A stretch of 64,000 nucleotides of DNA from an uncultured Pseudoteredinibacter sp. (GCF_947500695.1 NZ_CANMSS010000001.1:620001-684000); one strand, 5' to 3'. Positions 8,523 through 18,261 are shown, counted from the first letter of the stretch. Notes: generated from the letters alone by a model not told the origin. Translations and numbers: made by a program.

Positions 8523-9182
8523 CTAGCGTTTAAGCTTAGTTTTGGCGATCGCAGGAAGTTCTTTAAAATGCTCAAGAGCCTTGCTAAAGCCAAACAAAGA
8601 GTGAATAGAATTAACCACTCGGCCATCCAAGGCCGCAAAGGCCAGCTTTAATTTACGCCCCGCCTGCATTGGTTTAATCAATTCGTCACCGAGTGTGTAG
8701 GTCAACATGCATCCTATCTGGGTGCAATAGGAATAACCGTAATTTTTCTTATATATCTCTTTACCATCGTATCGAATAATACTGAGATCGACACCATGAT
8801 CGATACGCGTCATTAATGGCACGGTAAAGGTGATTAGAATTGAATCGGCTTTTTGATGTAATGATACAGAGCTGATAACGCGTTTTTTTTCGTCGAGGAT
8901 GTATTGGTGAACAATGCAGTCTCCGTCGCCACAATTTAGCACCCAATCTTTAAATACTGTTCGATCAGTTTCTCTTTGGGCGCTAGGGTTTGTTGCTGGG
9001 CTACTAGCCGCTTCATCAGGTAAATTGTTAGGTTTGCTCAAGGTGGTGGTCTTAGCGACATTGCCATTCAGTTCAGCTTGCGCGCTACTGTGCAAGCTAG
9101 CACTCGCCGCAAATAACAATGTTATTAGTGCAAAACCCCTACGAAGATTAAAGTCCTTAGACTGACTGCGTCGTTTATCCAT
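8523..9182 (-). CDS. IalB-family (invasion-associated locus B) exported protein
   Basis: A 219-residue protein with an N-terminal hydrophobic signal (FALITLLFAASASLHSSAQA) and a Ser/Pro/Asn-rich linker. The body follows the IalB pattern: FKDWVLNCGDGDCIVHQYIL near residue 77, a central beta-rich region, then YSYCTQIGCMLTYTLGDELI and a final strand LAFAALDGRVV. The four Cys (two CxxxxC-like pairs) probably form disulfides in the periplasm. IalB was named in Bartonella, but most family members in free-living bacteria have no known role, so virulence should not be inferred. Good Shine-Dalgarno AGGAAGAGGG. Confidence 0.85.
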   Translation of the reverse strand: MDKRRSQSKDFNLRRGFALITLLFAASASLHSSAQAELNGNVAKTTTLSKPNNLPDEAASSPATNPSAQRETDRTVFKDWVLNCGDGDCIVHQYILDEKKRVISSVSLHQKADSILITFTVPLMTRIDHGVDLSIIRYDGKEIYKKNYGYSYCTQIGCMLTYTLGDELIKPMQAGRKLKLAFAALDGRVVNSIHSLFGFSKALEHFKELPAIAKTKLKR

Positions 9183-9340
9183 ATCACACCCTCTTCCTTT
9201 AGTGATTTCTATTTATATTATATACATCCGGGTCGAGTAGCAGAAAAGCAATACCTTTCTGCTCACTAGGACCTGACAACACTCATTCAGCCATCACTGC
9301 AAAATTAGTGTTAACAGACCCTAGCTAAGTATGCCCTGCT

Positions 9341-9832
9341 TTAATGTTGATGGCCACCGGGTCCATGGGCATGGCCATGGTCGATCTCGGAGTTGCTAGC
9401 TTCGCGGATGCTCAAGATTTCAATATCAAACTGAACTTCTTTACCTGCCAGAGGATGATTCGCATCAACATCGACATTTTTAAGGCCAACTTTAAGAACG
9501 GTTGCTTGCTTTTGGCCCTGGTCGGTATTGATATGAACGATGTCACCTTTCTTGGGCTTTTTGTTACCGAGTAAATGCTTGATTGGCACGCGCTGCTGCC
9601 AATTGTCACGACGCAAGCCATATGCTTTTTCTGGGCTCAAGGCAACACTAAAGACATCACCCTCTTCGTGATCTAGCATCGCCTCTTCTAGCGTCGGTAA
9701 AATATTGCCGTAGCCATGCAAGTACAGGCTAGCTTGTTCGCCATGGGAGGATTCCAACTCGACTGAAGGCTCTTCTGCACAATTCCAAAGTCGGTAATGG
9801 AAAGAAACAACTTTGTCTTTACTGATTTTCAT
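9341..9832 (-). CDS. slyD: FKBP-type peptidyl-prolyl isomerase, SlyD-like
   Basis: A 163-residue cytoplasmic prolyl isomerase and chaperone. It has the split FKBP domain (residues 1-70 and about 125-145) with the insert-in-flap domain between (YGLRRDNWQQRVPIKHLLGNKK region). The C-terminus ends in a His-rich tail (HGHAHGPGGHQH) typical of SlyD and able to bind Ni2+ or other metals. The tail is shorter than in E. coli SlyD and lacks its Cys residues. It follows hrpB by 13 nt on the same strand and may be co-transcribed. Confidence 0.9.
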   Translation of the reverse strand: MKISKDKVVSFHYRLWNCAEEPSVELESSHGEQASLYLHGYGNILPTLEEAMLDHEEGDVFSVALSPEKAYGLRRDNWQQRVPIKHLLGNKKPKKGDIVHINTDQGQKQATVLKVGLKNVDVDANHPLAGKEVQFDIEILSIREASNSEIDHGHAHGPGGHQH

Positions 9833-9845
9833 AACTCACTCTCGT

Positions 9846-12485
9846 TTAGTTTTTCTTCTCTCGTGCTAGAGAAGCTTTTGTCTTAGCAGTGGCGATTGCC
9901 TCCATCGGATTATCCGGCCATGGGTGTTTAGGATAACGGCCACGCATTTCTTTTTTAACATCTTGGTAAGCATTTTCCCAAAAACTCTCCAAATCATTAG
10001 TAAGTGCCAATGCACGTCCAGCCGGCGATAGTAACTGAAGCTTAATGGCCAAGCGGCCATTTAATAAAGTGGGCGCTTGTTTGGCACCAAACATTTCTTG
10101 TAGCTTTACCGATAATTCGGGCTCACCAGTTAAGTAATTAATATCTTTAAAGCTGCCACTGGCGACTTTAATTTTGCTAGGCAAATGCCGATCTAAGTAC
10201 TGCTGTTGCTCCCAATCAATAATGGCCTTTAGCGCTACAGCGATATCCAGCGCTTCGAGCTGGCTAAGTTTGTCAATTCTAGTCAACTGAGGCTCTAAAA
10301 CCGGCGCTATCCTATCCAAAATGCTCGGCCAACTCACCGCAAAGGGCATTTTATCAGGCGCATTTTTGTGCATGATATTAATCCGCGCGCTTAGTTGCCG
10401 GGCCTCTTCGTTAAGCGATAGACAATCACCGTGATGCTGTTTTATATAGCGTAACAACGCTTGAACTTTGATTTCGGGATCTAGCTTTTCAATCGGCTTA
10501 TTATCGAGTAATAGCTTTCCGAAATAGTGGCGCTCCTGTGCTATAAAGCGCCCTAGCCTTTTATCCCAATCGACAAAGTGGTCTACTCTGAGCTCATCCG
10601 AGCAATGGCTTAATACACTATTGTGATCAGCTGCAGCAGCAAGATAAATTCGGTCATATTGCTGCCCTTTGCGGCCACCCAATTGCGCTACGACTAAAAA
10701 ATGCTCCTTTGCAATCGGGTCTGCGGCATCCAAAATCGCTTGACGGCCGTTACTTAGATGATAAATAACCTCGGCATTGTCGGTTTCACGAATACGTTTG
10801 GCCAGGCGATCAGGATAGGCAAGCAGCAGTAGTTCGGTAACGTCGAGTGTGGCTTTATCCTCAAACCTTACAACATTGGGTTTTTCAAGCTGCTGTTTTC
10901 TTAGCTGTTGTACACTGGCGTTGATACGCTTTCTGATGGAAGCTCTTTGCTGACTGTTATCATTTAGCCATTGCAGGCGTAAGCCAATATCACAGCTATG
11001 GGCTTGCGAGGACAAAGGGTCCTTTTCCAGTAATAAAGCCGCCAGCTTTTCAGCTAGCTTTTCTTCGGCTACATTGTGCTCCCTACTCAAGGAAATCATA
11101 TGTGCTAAACGCGGATGCAATGGTAATTTAGCTAGGCCCTCTCCATGAGCCGTGATTGCCAAGCCAGGCTGCTGATTACTGTCAGCAGTGATGCTCGAGT
11201 GCTCTATAGCTTGCAAAGAGTGCAATAAATCATGCGCTTGCCAAGCATTTGCAACGGGTGGCTTATCTAACCAATGAAGCTCATCGAGACTTTCGGCCCC
11301 CCAAGCTGCCGACTGCAAGCAGAGATTACTTAAATCAGCCCTGAGTATTTCAGCTTGACCGTGTTCAGCTAGGCCTTGCTGTTCACTTTCACTCCAAAGG
11401 CGCAGGCAAAAGCCCGCTTTTGTTCGCCCTGCTCGGCCAGCTCTTTGCTTGCTGTTTGCCTTAGAGCTGCGCTCAGTAAGTAAGCGATTCATGCCGGTGT
11501 TAAGATCAAAAGCAGAACTTCTTTTTAAGCCACCATCAATAACAATGCTGACATCTTTGATGGTTAAACTGGATTCTGCAATATCAGTGGCCAGCACAAT
11601 TTTACGCTCACCATTCTTAGCAGGAGCAATCGCCTGAAACTGCTTTTCTAATGCCAATTCACCATATAAGGGCACAAACTTTAAGATCGATTGATCGCTA
11701 ATCGTTCCGGCTTGATACTGCTCCTCTAAATACTGAAGGCAGCTTTGAATTTCGCCTTGCCCTGGAAGAAACAGCAGAATCGAACCTTCGTGTTTCCCTA
11801 AGGCAATCTTAATAGCTCGAGAAATAGCTTCGCATAGTTCCCGGCGAGATTTGCCATAAATAGAAAGCTCAGGAAAATAATCCACACTTACCGAGTACTG
11901 GCGACCTTCGCTGGCGATAAGAGGTGCATCGGGAAAGCTCTCTTGCAGTTGCTCACTTTGCAAAGTCGCCGACATCAACAGCATCTTAAGGGGCTGTTCA
12001 TCTCTAAATATTTCTCTGGATTGCAGCGCAAGTGCCAGCGCCAAATCCCCATCTAAATGACGCTCATGCAATTCATCAAAAATGATCAGAGCAACATCCT
12101 TGAGCTCAGGGTCCTGTTGCAGGCGACGAATAAATAAACCCTCAGTCATGACCTCCAAACGAGTCTCTTGGCTGACACGGCTCTCCATTCTTACGCGGTA
12201 GCCCACGGTTTTCCCTACGGGCTCAGCTAAGAGGCTGGCCATTCTTTCAGCTGCCGCTTTTGCGGCTAATCGTCTAGGTTCCAGTAGGATAATTTTCTGT
12301 TGTGCAAGGGATGGCATCGCTAAGGCCAATAGAGGTAGCACAGTGGTTTTACCGGCTCCCGGCGCAGCCTGTAAGATCAGGGTGTCTTGCTGACCATCCA
12401 AAGCCTCGGCTAATTCGTCAAGCAATTCAATTATCGGAAGCTCTGGTAGCGTAATATTCGCTAATAGATTTGATGCAGCAGACAT
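9846..12485 (-). CDS. hrpB: ATP-dependent helicase HrpB
   Basis: An 879-residue DEAH-box-type helicase of the HrpB family; substrate and role in the cell are not established for most bacteria. Walker A is APGAGKTT at residues 41-48; motif II is DELH (within IIFDELHERHLDGD); the SAT motif follows, and motif VI is QRAGRAGR. The helicase-associated domain and the HrpB-specific C-terminal region (ending near GRYPKHPWPDNP, a family hallmark) are present, so the protein is full length. Start ATG at 12485 has a weak ribosome site. It lies 11 nt downstream of the patatin-like gene and 13 nt upstream of slyD, suggesting a three-gene operon. Confidence 0.95.
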   Translation of the reverse strand: MSAASNLLANITLPELPIIELLDELAEALDGQQDTLILQAAPGAGKTTVLPLLALAMPSLAQQKIILLEPRRLAAKAAAERMASLLAEPVGKTVGYRVRMESRVSQETRLEVMTEGLFIRRLQQDPELKDVALIIFDELHERHLDGDLALALALQSREIFRDEQPLKMLLMSATLQSEQLQESFPDAPLIASEGRQYSVSVDYFPELSIYGKSRRELCEAISRAIKIALGKHEGSILLFLPGQGEIQSCLQYLEEQYQAGTISDQSILKFVPLYGELALEKQFQAIAPAKNGERKIVLATDIAESSLTIKDVSIVIDGGLKRSSAFDLNTGMNRLLTERSSKANSKQRAGRAGRTKAGFCLRLWSESEQQGLAEHGQAEILRADLSNLCLQSAAWGAESLDELHWLDKPPVANAWQAHDLLHSLQAIEHSSITADSNQQPGLAITAHGEGLAKLPLHPRLAHMISLSREHNVAEEKLAEKLAALLLEKDPLSSQAHSCDIGLRLQWLNDNSQQRASIRKRINASVQQLRKQQLEKPNVVRFEDKATLDVTELLLLAYPDRLAKRIRETDNAEVIYHLSNGRQAILDAADPIAKEHFLVVAQLGGRKGQQYDRIYLAAAADHNSVLSHCSDELRVDHFVDWDKRLGRFIAQERHYFGKLLLDNKPIEKLDPEIKVQALLRYIKQHHGDCLSLNEEARQLSARINIMHKNAPDKMPFAVSWPSILDRIAPVLEPQLTRIDKLSQLEALDIAVALKAIIDWEQQQYLDRHLPSKIKVASGSFKDINYLTGEPELSVKLQEMFGAKQAPTLLNGRLAIKLQLLSPAGRALALTNDLESFWENAYQDVKKEMRGRYPKHPWPDNPMEAIATAKTKASLAREKKN

Positions 12486-12496
12486 AGCAATCGGTT

Positions 12497-13600
12497 TTAA
12501 AAATCTTTTAATTTGGCCGCTAGATCATCGCCATTAACCCAAGACAAAAATTCTTCGCCTAGCTGGGTGCTAGCGTGCATCGCTTGTCGCCAGCGCTGTT
12601 GTCGAATTTCGTTGCGCCCTTTGTAAATAGAGAAATCTTTTCGATCAGGTAAGCGGCCATCCGGCAAAGCAGCCACAAACTCAGCGCTTGGCGATAGCAT
12701 TATGACATTGTCCAATTGCTTGGCGCTGGCTTTACGCGAAGCGTAGAATTTATCGAACCAGTTCGGTACCAAGTAATTGTAAAAATGCGGATATAAAACC
12801 AAACCACTTGCTTGCCAAAAACGACTGGGTATCGGGTGATAATCCAGCAAGCCGCCATCGCGATACAAACCTTCGCTTGCCCCTTCTATTCCGGATATTG
12901 GATCCATAATATAGGGAATGGCCGCTGAAGCGCGCAAAGCCTCACGTAAGTTTTGCTGGCTTAATGGTATATGTTGGGTTTGAACACCGGCTTCGTCTTT
13001 TAACTCTGGTAAATCTCTTGCGTCGCTAAAGACTGCCCTATCAAACATTGCGCCATAATTTTTGTTGCTGACTGAACGAACAAAGCCTTCACTCATTCCC
13101 AGTGCCAAACTAAAGGATTTTTCTCTAGATAAAAAGCTGTGACACTTTACGGCACCGCAGCTGTACCTAAGGTAAGGATGCTGCAATAACTCATCGAGCT
13201 TATTTTCAGGCATCAATGTATCAAGAATTCGTTCGGTTTGATAAACCACCTCCGCTGGCTTCGCTTTTCGGCCATAGCTTTGGTTGATATAAGCGTTCGC
13301 TAAACGCTCTAAGCTTGGCCCTGGATCAGCTTGGCAGGCCGCTGCCAACTTCCAAGCTCCTACGGAGGTGCCATAGAGCTTGATTGGCGAGATAGCCTTA
13401 TCAATTACCGCATCATTTTTCTCACCATCGAAATATTGCGGCAGCCACTGTTCAAATACTGCACGATCCAAACCGTATATTGCTAACCACTTGGCAGCAC
13501 CGGAAGCGCCAAAAATGGCTTGGATATCTTGTGGTTTTAAACCGTGTTCTTGTATATGTCGCTTAGCCTTTGCGCCCGCGGATATTTCTAATAGAGCCAT
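12497..13600 (-). CDS. Patatin-like phospholipase-family protein
   Basis: A 367-residue protein with the patatin Ser-Asp dyad architecture. GASGAAKW at about residues 31-38 provides the oxyanion-hole glycines, GTSVG at about residues 94-98 is the nucleophile elbow (GxSxG), and DGGLLDYH at about residues 248-255 carries the catalytic Asp in the usual DGG form. It is longer and more divergent at the C-terminus than typical bacterial patatins. The product is likely a lipid acyl hydrolase acting in the cytoplasm or on the inner membrane; no signal peptide is visible. It is first in the run leading to hrpB and slyD. Confidence 0.85.
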   Translation of the reverse strand: MALLEISAGAKAKRHIQEHGLKPQDIQAIFGASGAAKWLAIYGLDRAVFEQWLPQYFDGEKNDAVIDKAISPIKLYGTSVGAWKLAAACQADPGPSLERLANAYINQSYGRKAKPAEVVYQTERILDTLMPENKLDELLQHPYLRYSCGAVKCHSFLSREKSFSLALGMSEGFVRSVSNKNYGAMFDRAVFSDARDLPELKDEAGVQTQHIPLSQQNLREALRASAAIPYIMDPISGIEGASEGLYRDGGLLDYHPIPSRFWQASGLVLYPHFYNYLVPNWFDKFYASRKASAKQLDNVIMLSPSAEFVAALPDGRLPDRKDFSIYKGRNEIRQQRWRQAMHASTQLGEEFLSWVNGDDLAAKLKDF

Positions 13601-13719
13601 AGTGACCGAAAAACAGTAATCTAATGGTATTTAAGGTAAGCCATCAGGATCTAAATGATACGCCGATAGCAATCGAGGCGGTAATGATAAGCTAAACGGC
13701 GTAAAGTATCAGCACAGCG

Positions 13720-13755
13720 AAAAGCCTTATTTTAATACTCTAACTTAAGGCTTTT
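13720..13755 (-). terminator. Terminator downstream of the reductase/thioesterase pair
   Basis: AAAAGCCTTA (13720-13729) and TAAGGCTTTT (13746-13755) form a perfect 10-bp stem around a 16-nt AT-rich loop. On the minus strand it follows the reductase stop by about 80 nt and ends in TTTT. Confidence 0.6.
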
Positions 13756-13838
13756 AGCAGTGACTTAAGAACTTAAGTGTCCGAACCTAATAAATGGCCG
13801 CCAAAAACAAGATTTTCTAGCCATAGCGGCAATGACTA

Positions 13839-14900
13839 TCAAAAACTCAGTAACACCTTTCCACCGCGAGAGGGCTGCTGACTTAACTCAAGTGCCTTTA
13901 GATAATCTTCCAGCGCAAACACTTCAGCGACCTCAGCCTTAAAAATACCTTTTGCCGAGAGCTTTGCCATCTGCCGAATCGTCGAAATCAGTTTTAAGGT
14001 AGATTGCTGAGCAAGCCAGTTCCCAGCAAAAAAACCTTCTATTCGACAACCGGGCATCATTAGATCACGGCTGTTCACTGAGAAACCATTCGCAGCTAAA
14101 GTGCCATAAAGCAGCATGGTGGTGTTTACCGATAGGCAGCGCGACATATCGCTAGTGAGCTGCCCACCAACACAATCCATCGCATAGCGCACACCACGGG
14201 AGCCCGTAATCGAAGAAACCTTCTCGAGCAGATCTTCCTCCGGGTAGACGATCACCTCATCGGCTCCCAAACTTTTCAGCTCGTCTTTTTGAGAACTGTC
14301 GCGCACAATATTGATGGTACGAAATCCAAACTCCTTACTCAAGGCGATTACCATTCTTGCCAAGGCAGAGTTTCCAGCACTCTGTAACAGGTACTCTCCA
14401 GCTTCTACTTTTAGCACTTTGCGCACCATGGCAAAGCTAGACAATGGGTTAATCGTGTACATTGCAGCCTGCTCATGGCTGAGCTGTTCTGGAACCGGTA
14501 TCGCTTTTTTGGCATCGACAAGGGTATATTCCTGCCAGCTACCTTCAGGCGGACCGGCGCTAATAGCCACCCTCTTACCTTTTAGCCGTCGCGCCAAAAG
14601 ACTACTGCCACAGGCCTCGACGATCCCCACACCTTCTCCACCCAATACATAAGGGTGCTCGGGATAAGGCATTGTTCGGGCCGGATCGAAGCAACACTGC
14701 TCTTGTTGATAATTCCATATAAGACGTTGCAAGGCGTCTTTGTAATCGCCACGAATAAAATTGAAATCCGAAGGGTTAATGACCGCGCGAAGCATCTTAA
14801 CTCTAACTTGATTAGGGGACGGCTCTGGCAGCTCACGCTGCTGCAGCTGCATATTGGTTAAATCTTCAGCAAAGCCTGTTGCAACAAGCGCTTTCATCAA
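13839..14900 (-). CDS. Medium-chain dehydrogenase/reductase (quinone or enoyl reductase type)
   Basis: A 353-residue NADPH-dependent oxidoreductase of the zinc-independent MDR group. The N-terminal GroES-like domain includes RAVINPSDFNFIRGDY and PYVLGGEGVGIV; the Rossmann half has LLQSAGNSALARMVIALSK, where the usual AxGxxG is altered to SAGNSALA. The catalytic-zinc Cys/His set of alcohol dehydrogenases is absent. The sequence resembles mitochondrial-type trans-2-enoyl-CoA reductases (MECR) as much as quinone oxidoreductases. Its start overlaps the stop of the upstream thioesterase gene by 4 nt (ATGA type), so the two are translationally coupled and may act on related acyl-CoA substrates. Confidence 0.85.
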   Translation of the reverse strand: MMKALVATGFAEDLTNMQLQQRELPEPSPNQVRVKMLRAVINPSDFNFIRGDYKDALQRLIWNYQQEQCCFDPARTMPYPEHPYVLGGEGVGIVEACGSSLLARRLKGKRVAISAGPPEGSWQEYTLVDAKKAIPVPEQLSHEQAAMYTINPLSSFAMVRKVLKVEAGEYLLQSAGNSALARMVIALSKEFGFRTINIVRDSSQKDELKSLGADEVIVYPEEDLLEKVSSITGSRGVRYAMDCVGGQLTSDMSRCLSVNTTMLLYGTLAANGFSVNSRDLMMPGCRIEGFFAGNWLAQQSTLKLISTIRQMAKLSAKGIFKAEVAEVFALEDYLKALELSQQPSRGGKVLLSF

Positions 14901-15310
14901 ACTGCACCTCTGTCATTGTTTTGTTTAATCGCTTCGGTAATTTTTTCTATGAACTCTGCAGGCATTGGACAGGTATGCTTGTTCTTTAAATCGAAGTACA
15001 CCAATGTTGAACTTGCCTTAAGCAGTTGGCGATCTTGCTGAAAGATGTCCGTACGAATCTGCAATGAGCTATTACCCACTTTATCGATCCAGCTGTGATT
15101 GCTTACCTGGTGTCCGAAATAACCTTCAGCCATAAAATCCATATTGACGTTTGCCAAGACGAAATTGAAGCCGGCCGGCAGCTCTACGGCACGATCCCCC
15201 ATCAGCAAACTGGTTCGGCTCTGCTCAACCCAGGCACTGTAGCTGACATTATTAATATGCCCCAGGGCATCAGTCTCGCAGAAGCGAGGCATAAAGTGTT
15301 CTACCAGCAT
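14897..15310 (-). CDS. Acyl-CoA thioesterase, hotdog fold (4HBT type)
   Basis: A 137-residue hotdog-fold thioesterase that hydrolyses acyl-CoA to free acid and CoA. The signature FCETDALGHINNVSY near the N-terminus contains the catalytic Asp14 and the GHINN loop of the 4-hydroxybenzoyl-CoA thioesterase/YbgC group. The start has AAGGA 6 nt upstream. The stop overlaps the start of the MDR reductase, indicating one operon. The substrate is not evident, and no aromatic-degradation genes are adjacent. Confidence 0.88.
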   Translation of the reverse strand: MLVEHFMPRFCETDALGHINNVSYSAWVEQSRTSLLMGDRAVELPAGFNFVLANVNMDFMAEGYFGHQVSNHSWIDKVGNSSLQIRTDIFQQDRQLLKASSTLVYFDLKNKHTCPMPAEFIEKITEAIKQNNDRGAV

Positions 15311-15386
15311 TGCTTATCCTTATTATTGCTTAGCGTGAGTAGACGTCTTAGCGGCAAGTTTGGTTTTTACCTTTATCGCTCTTTGT

Positions 15387-15392
15387 TATACT
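15387..15392 (+). promoter_or_regulatory. Candidate -10 element of the lipoprotein/rbgA transcript
   Basis: GTTATACT provides an extended -10 (TATACT). A weak TTTACC lies 15 nt upstream as a possible -35. The same GTTATACTNGAGCCTTT string recurs upstream of the K+ channel gene near 42060. Confidence 0.35.
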
Positions 15393-15430
15393 AGAGCCTT
15401 TGTAGACGGCTAGTTATAGGCGATTTTAGC

Positions 15431-16138
15431 ATGAATATTTTGGCGAAATTTGACAGAAAAAGGCTATTGGCAGCGGGCGCTTCAAGCCTATTCTGCCTAT
15501 TGCTAAGTGCCTGCGGTCCGGCACCTGACAGCCCTCCAGAGCGTATTGTCAAAGGGCTTCCTTGGCAGATAGAGCAATTTGAAGATGGCAGCAGTGAAGT
15601 CTTTGGACTTAGACTCGGTCAAACTACCCTTGCTCAAGCCCTAGAAATCATTGGCAAGGACAGTGAGAGCGCTATCGTTATCGACCAGCAAAACAATGCC
15701 AGCCTTGAAAGTTACATCAGCCATTACAAGGCGGGGCCACTGCAAGGCAAATTGATCTTATTGGTCGATATACCAGCAAGCCAGCTACAACAGATGATTC
15801 AAAACCTTGAGCATGGCGATTATATGGCCAGTGGCGCACGCAAGCTGTTACCGACAGAAAGCGATTGGCAACTTGCACAGCAAGCCAGCATCGCAGGCAT
15901 TAGCTTTATCCCGGCGATTAATCTTGATGACGGCATCATCAACAATCGCTTTGGCACTCCCGAAACCCAGCTGCATTCAGAGGAACTGACTCATTACCTC
16001 TACCCCCAAAAGGGCCTAGATATTGCGTTAAGTGAAAATGGCAAAGAGGTTTTGCAGTATATTGCGCCCCGCCAATTTCATAAATTAAGCCAACCACTGC
16101 TAAATGACCCAAGCTTTAAAGTGGCCAGCCAGCAATAA
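15431..16138 (+). CDS. Hypothetical lipoprotein
   Basis: A 235-residue predicted lipoprotein. The N-terminus is basic, then hydrophobic, and ends with the lipobox LLSAC, giving a lipidated Cys28. Residues after the Cys are Gly-Pro-Ala rather than Asp, so outer-membrane sorting is expected by the usual rule. The mature part begins with a proline-rich linker and contains one or two compact alpha/beta units; I do not recognise them. The gene is followed 24 nt later by rbgA, and both may be transcribed together although a functional link is not obvious. Confidence 0.8.
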   Translation: MNILAKFDRKRLLAAGASSLFCLLLSACGPAPDSPPERIVKGLPWQIEQFEDGSSEVFGLRLGQTTLAQALEIIGKDSESAIVIDQQNNASLESYISHYKAGPLQGKLILLVDIPASQLQQMIQNLEHGDYMASGARKLLPTESDWQLAQQASIAGISFIPAINLDDGIINNRFGTPETQLHSEELTHYLYPQKGLDIALSENGKEVLQYIAPRQFHKLSQPLLNDPSFKVASQQ

Positions 16139-16162
16139 GTACAACTTCATAGGATTTTAAAG

Positions 16163-17095
16163 ATGGCCATTCAGTGGTACCCAGGGCATATGCACAAGGC
16201 CCAAAAGCAAGTTCGTGAAGCGGCCTCGCAAATTGATTTGTATATTGAGGTTTTGGATGCGCGCCTGCCCTATTCCAGCCAAAACCCAATGATTGCCGAG
16301 CTTCGTCGCAATAAACCTAATATCAAAGTACTTACCAAAACCGATCTGGCTGACCCCAAAATGACGGAGTTGTGGCAACAGCACTTCGAACAAGAGGCTG
16401 GCGTTAAAACACTGCTAGTAAGTAATGATCATAATTCGAAAGCTAAAATCTTGCCCGATCTATGCCGCAAACTACTACCGGATAGCAATCAGTTTAAAAC
16501 CATCAATGCGATGATCTTAGGCATACCGAATGTCGGCAAGTCTACTTTGATAAACACCCTAGCCGGGCGTTCCATCGCCAAGGTGGGTAATGAGCCTGCT
16601 GTCACCAAGGGACAACAAAAAATTAATCTACGCAATGGCATCATGTTATGGGATACCCCAGGAATGCTCTGGCCTAAAGTTGAAAATGAGCACAGTGCTT
16701 ATCGACTTGGCGTATCTGGCGCCATTAAAGATACGGCTATGGAATATGAAGACATCGCTTTTTATGCGATTGGCTTTCTTCAGCGCCACTACTCTGAACA
16801 ACTACAAGAGCGCTATCAATTAGAAGAGGTATTTGAAAGCGAGATCGAAAACCTAGAAGCGATAGCGAAGCGTCGAGCTTGTGTTAGAGCGGGCGGGAGA
16901 GCAGACCTTCATAAGGTTTCTGAACTGCTCATCAAAGATCTTCGTGGCGGAGTCATCGGAGAGATAACTCTGGAGACACCAGAAATGATCGCCAAAGAAC
17001 TGATCGAGGTTGAACGTAAAAAAGCAGAGAAAGAAGCTCAAAAAGAAGCTCGCCGAAAAGCAAGAGCTCCACAACGTGGCAACCACAAGACCTAA
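16163..17095 (+). CDS. rbgA: Ribosome biogenesis GTPase RbgA/YlqF
   Basis: A 310-residue circularly permuted GTPase that assists late maturation of the 50S ribosomal subunit. The G motifs occur in permuted order: G4 TKTDLADP near residue 58, G1 GIPNVGKST near residue 120 and G3 DTPGM near residue 165. The N-terminus MAIQWYPGHMHKAQ is a family signature. The C-terminal region is basic and coiled (many KKAEKEAQKEARRKA) and likely contacts rRNA. Ribosome site AGGA precedes the ATG. Length fits the family. Confidence 0.95.
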   Translation: MAIQWYPGHMHKAQKQVREAASQIDLYIEVLDARLPYSSQNPMIAELRRNKPNIKVLTKTDLADPKMTELWQQHFEQEAGVKTLLVSNDHNSKAKILPDLCRKLLPDSNQFKTINAMILGIPNVGKSTLINTLAGRSIAKVGNEPAVTKGQQKINLRNGIMLWDTPGMLWPKVENEHSAYRLGVSGAIKDTAMEYEDIAFYAIGFLQRHYSEQLQERYQLEEVFESEIENLEAIAKRRACVRAGGRADLHKVSELLIKDLRGGVIGEITLETPEMIAKELIEVERKKAEKEAQKEARRKARAPQRGNHKT

Positions 17096-17183
17096 CTACT
17101 TGCCCGACCTTGAGTATTGGTTTAGTGCTTGGCGGCTGGTACTTGATGTTTGATTCTTGATGGCTGAATATTGAGATTAGTAA

Positions 17184-18011
17184 CTAGCGGCTAGCAGATT
17201 TAACCGCCCTGCTGGCCACCGCCACTCCCCACCGTCGCGCTTCCGTTTTAGCCTCCAGAGATTGAATACCTAAAACCTGCCATTCGCCGTTTCGGCGTCG
17301 CAAAATTGGCCCGCCAGAGTCGCCCTGAATAATCTCGCAACTATGATCAAAGGCAGAGCCATCTTTATTCCAAGCCAGCAGCTTACAGTTAAGCTGGGCC
17401 GTTAATACCTCAGGGCGATCGCGACGATAGCCAGCGAGACTAATCACATCACCCGCAGTAACAGTGTGCTCCCGAGATAGATCTAAAAAACCTACCTCAA
17501 GCCCTATATCTTGCCGCAGATGAAGTATGGCCCAATCGGTATGAACAGAGTCCAAATCTATTTCACCTTTTTCATTGAACTTGCCGGCCGCTTGGAATGA
17601 TTCAATCCGGCTATACGCTAAATAGTCGCCGCGCGCATAAGCCGCCACAAAATGAATTTCCGATGGGCCATACCAATCCTTGTTATAAGCATCCCAAAGA
17701 CAGTGGGCCACAGTAAGAACCTTATCTTTGGCTATTAACACGCCACTGCAATAGTGAGAGGCCGCAACATTGACCTGGCCAATTGCACGCCACGGCCACA
17801 ACTTAGAGTTCACTTGTTGGCGCTGTTTCGGGTAATTTAGGTGTAAGCCCCGTTCATCTAAGGTGATTACTTTAGAGTTGTTGGCCTGATCGTCTAACAG
17901 CAAATGGTGGGGAATACTGGTAGTACGAGAGGATTCCTCAGCAACAAGTTGCCCACAAACAACTAGCAAGACTATGGTCAGACATACCGACATCTGCAGT
18001 TTATGATGCAT
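17184..18011 (-). CDS. Secreted trypsin-like serine protease
   Basis: A 275-residue S1-family protease. The start at 18011 is chosen because AAGGAG lies 8 nt upstream; this gives a signal peptide with core VCLTIVLLVVCGQLV. The triad is visible: His in TVAHC, Asp in HTDWAILHL, Ser in QGDSGGPIL. Cys pairs in the SHYC...AHC and NCKLLAW...HSCE regions probably form the usual disulfides. A pro-region of about 50 residues may precede the catalytic domain, which starts near RAIGQVNV. The protein is likely periplasmic or secreted. It lies alone; the substrate is unknown. Confidence 0.9.
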   Translation of the reverse strand: MHHKLQMSVCLTIVLLVVCGQLVAEESSRTTSIPHHLLLDDQANNSKVITLDERGLHLNYPKQRQQVNSKLWPWRAIGQVNVAASHYCSGVLIAKDKVLTVAHCLWDAYNKDWYGPSEIHFVAAYARGDYLAYSRIESFQAAGKFNEKGEIDLDSVHTDWAILHLRQDIGLEVGFLDLSREHTVTAGDVISLAGYRRDRPEVLTAQLNCKLLAWNKDGSAFDHSCEIIQGDSGGPILRRRNGEWQVLGIQSLEAKTEARRWGVAVASRAVKSASR

Positions 18012-18204
18012 GGCGAGGCTCCTTGCTTGCGCTAAAAAACTGAACAAAATGGTTCAAGCTCTAGCAAGTGTAGCCAAGAATGTGAGGCTAGAATGTATAC
18101 AATCGATTACAGCGATTGCCACAGCAAAGAATTGCGCTGCATGCGCCGCAGAATAAGCACTTTAGGCGACTTACAACGTTAAGATTGTTTCTTCATTAAG
18201 CCGT

Positions 18205-18233
18205 GGCCACTTAAGCATATTGCTAATGTGGCC
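18205..18233. terminator. Hairpin downstream of the cation channel gene
   Basis: GGCCAC (18205-18210) pairs with GTGGCC (18228-18233), with an inner AGCA/TGCT pairing. It lies 29 nt past the channel stop. No T-run follows, so it may be a terminator assisted by other factors or an mRNA-stabilising stem. Confidence 0.4.
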
Positions 18234-18261
18234 GGTTAATTGCTCGACAACCGTCGTGACT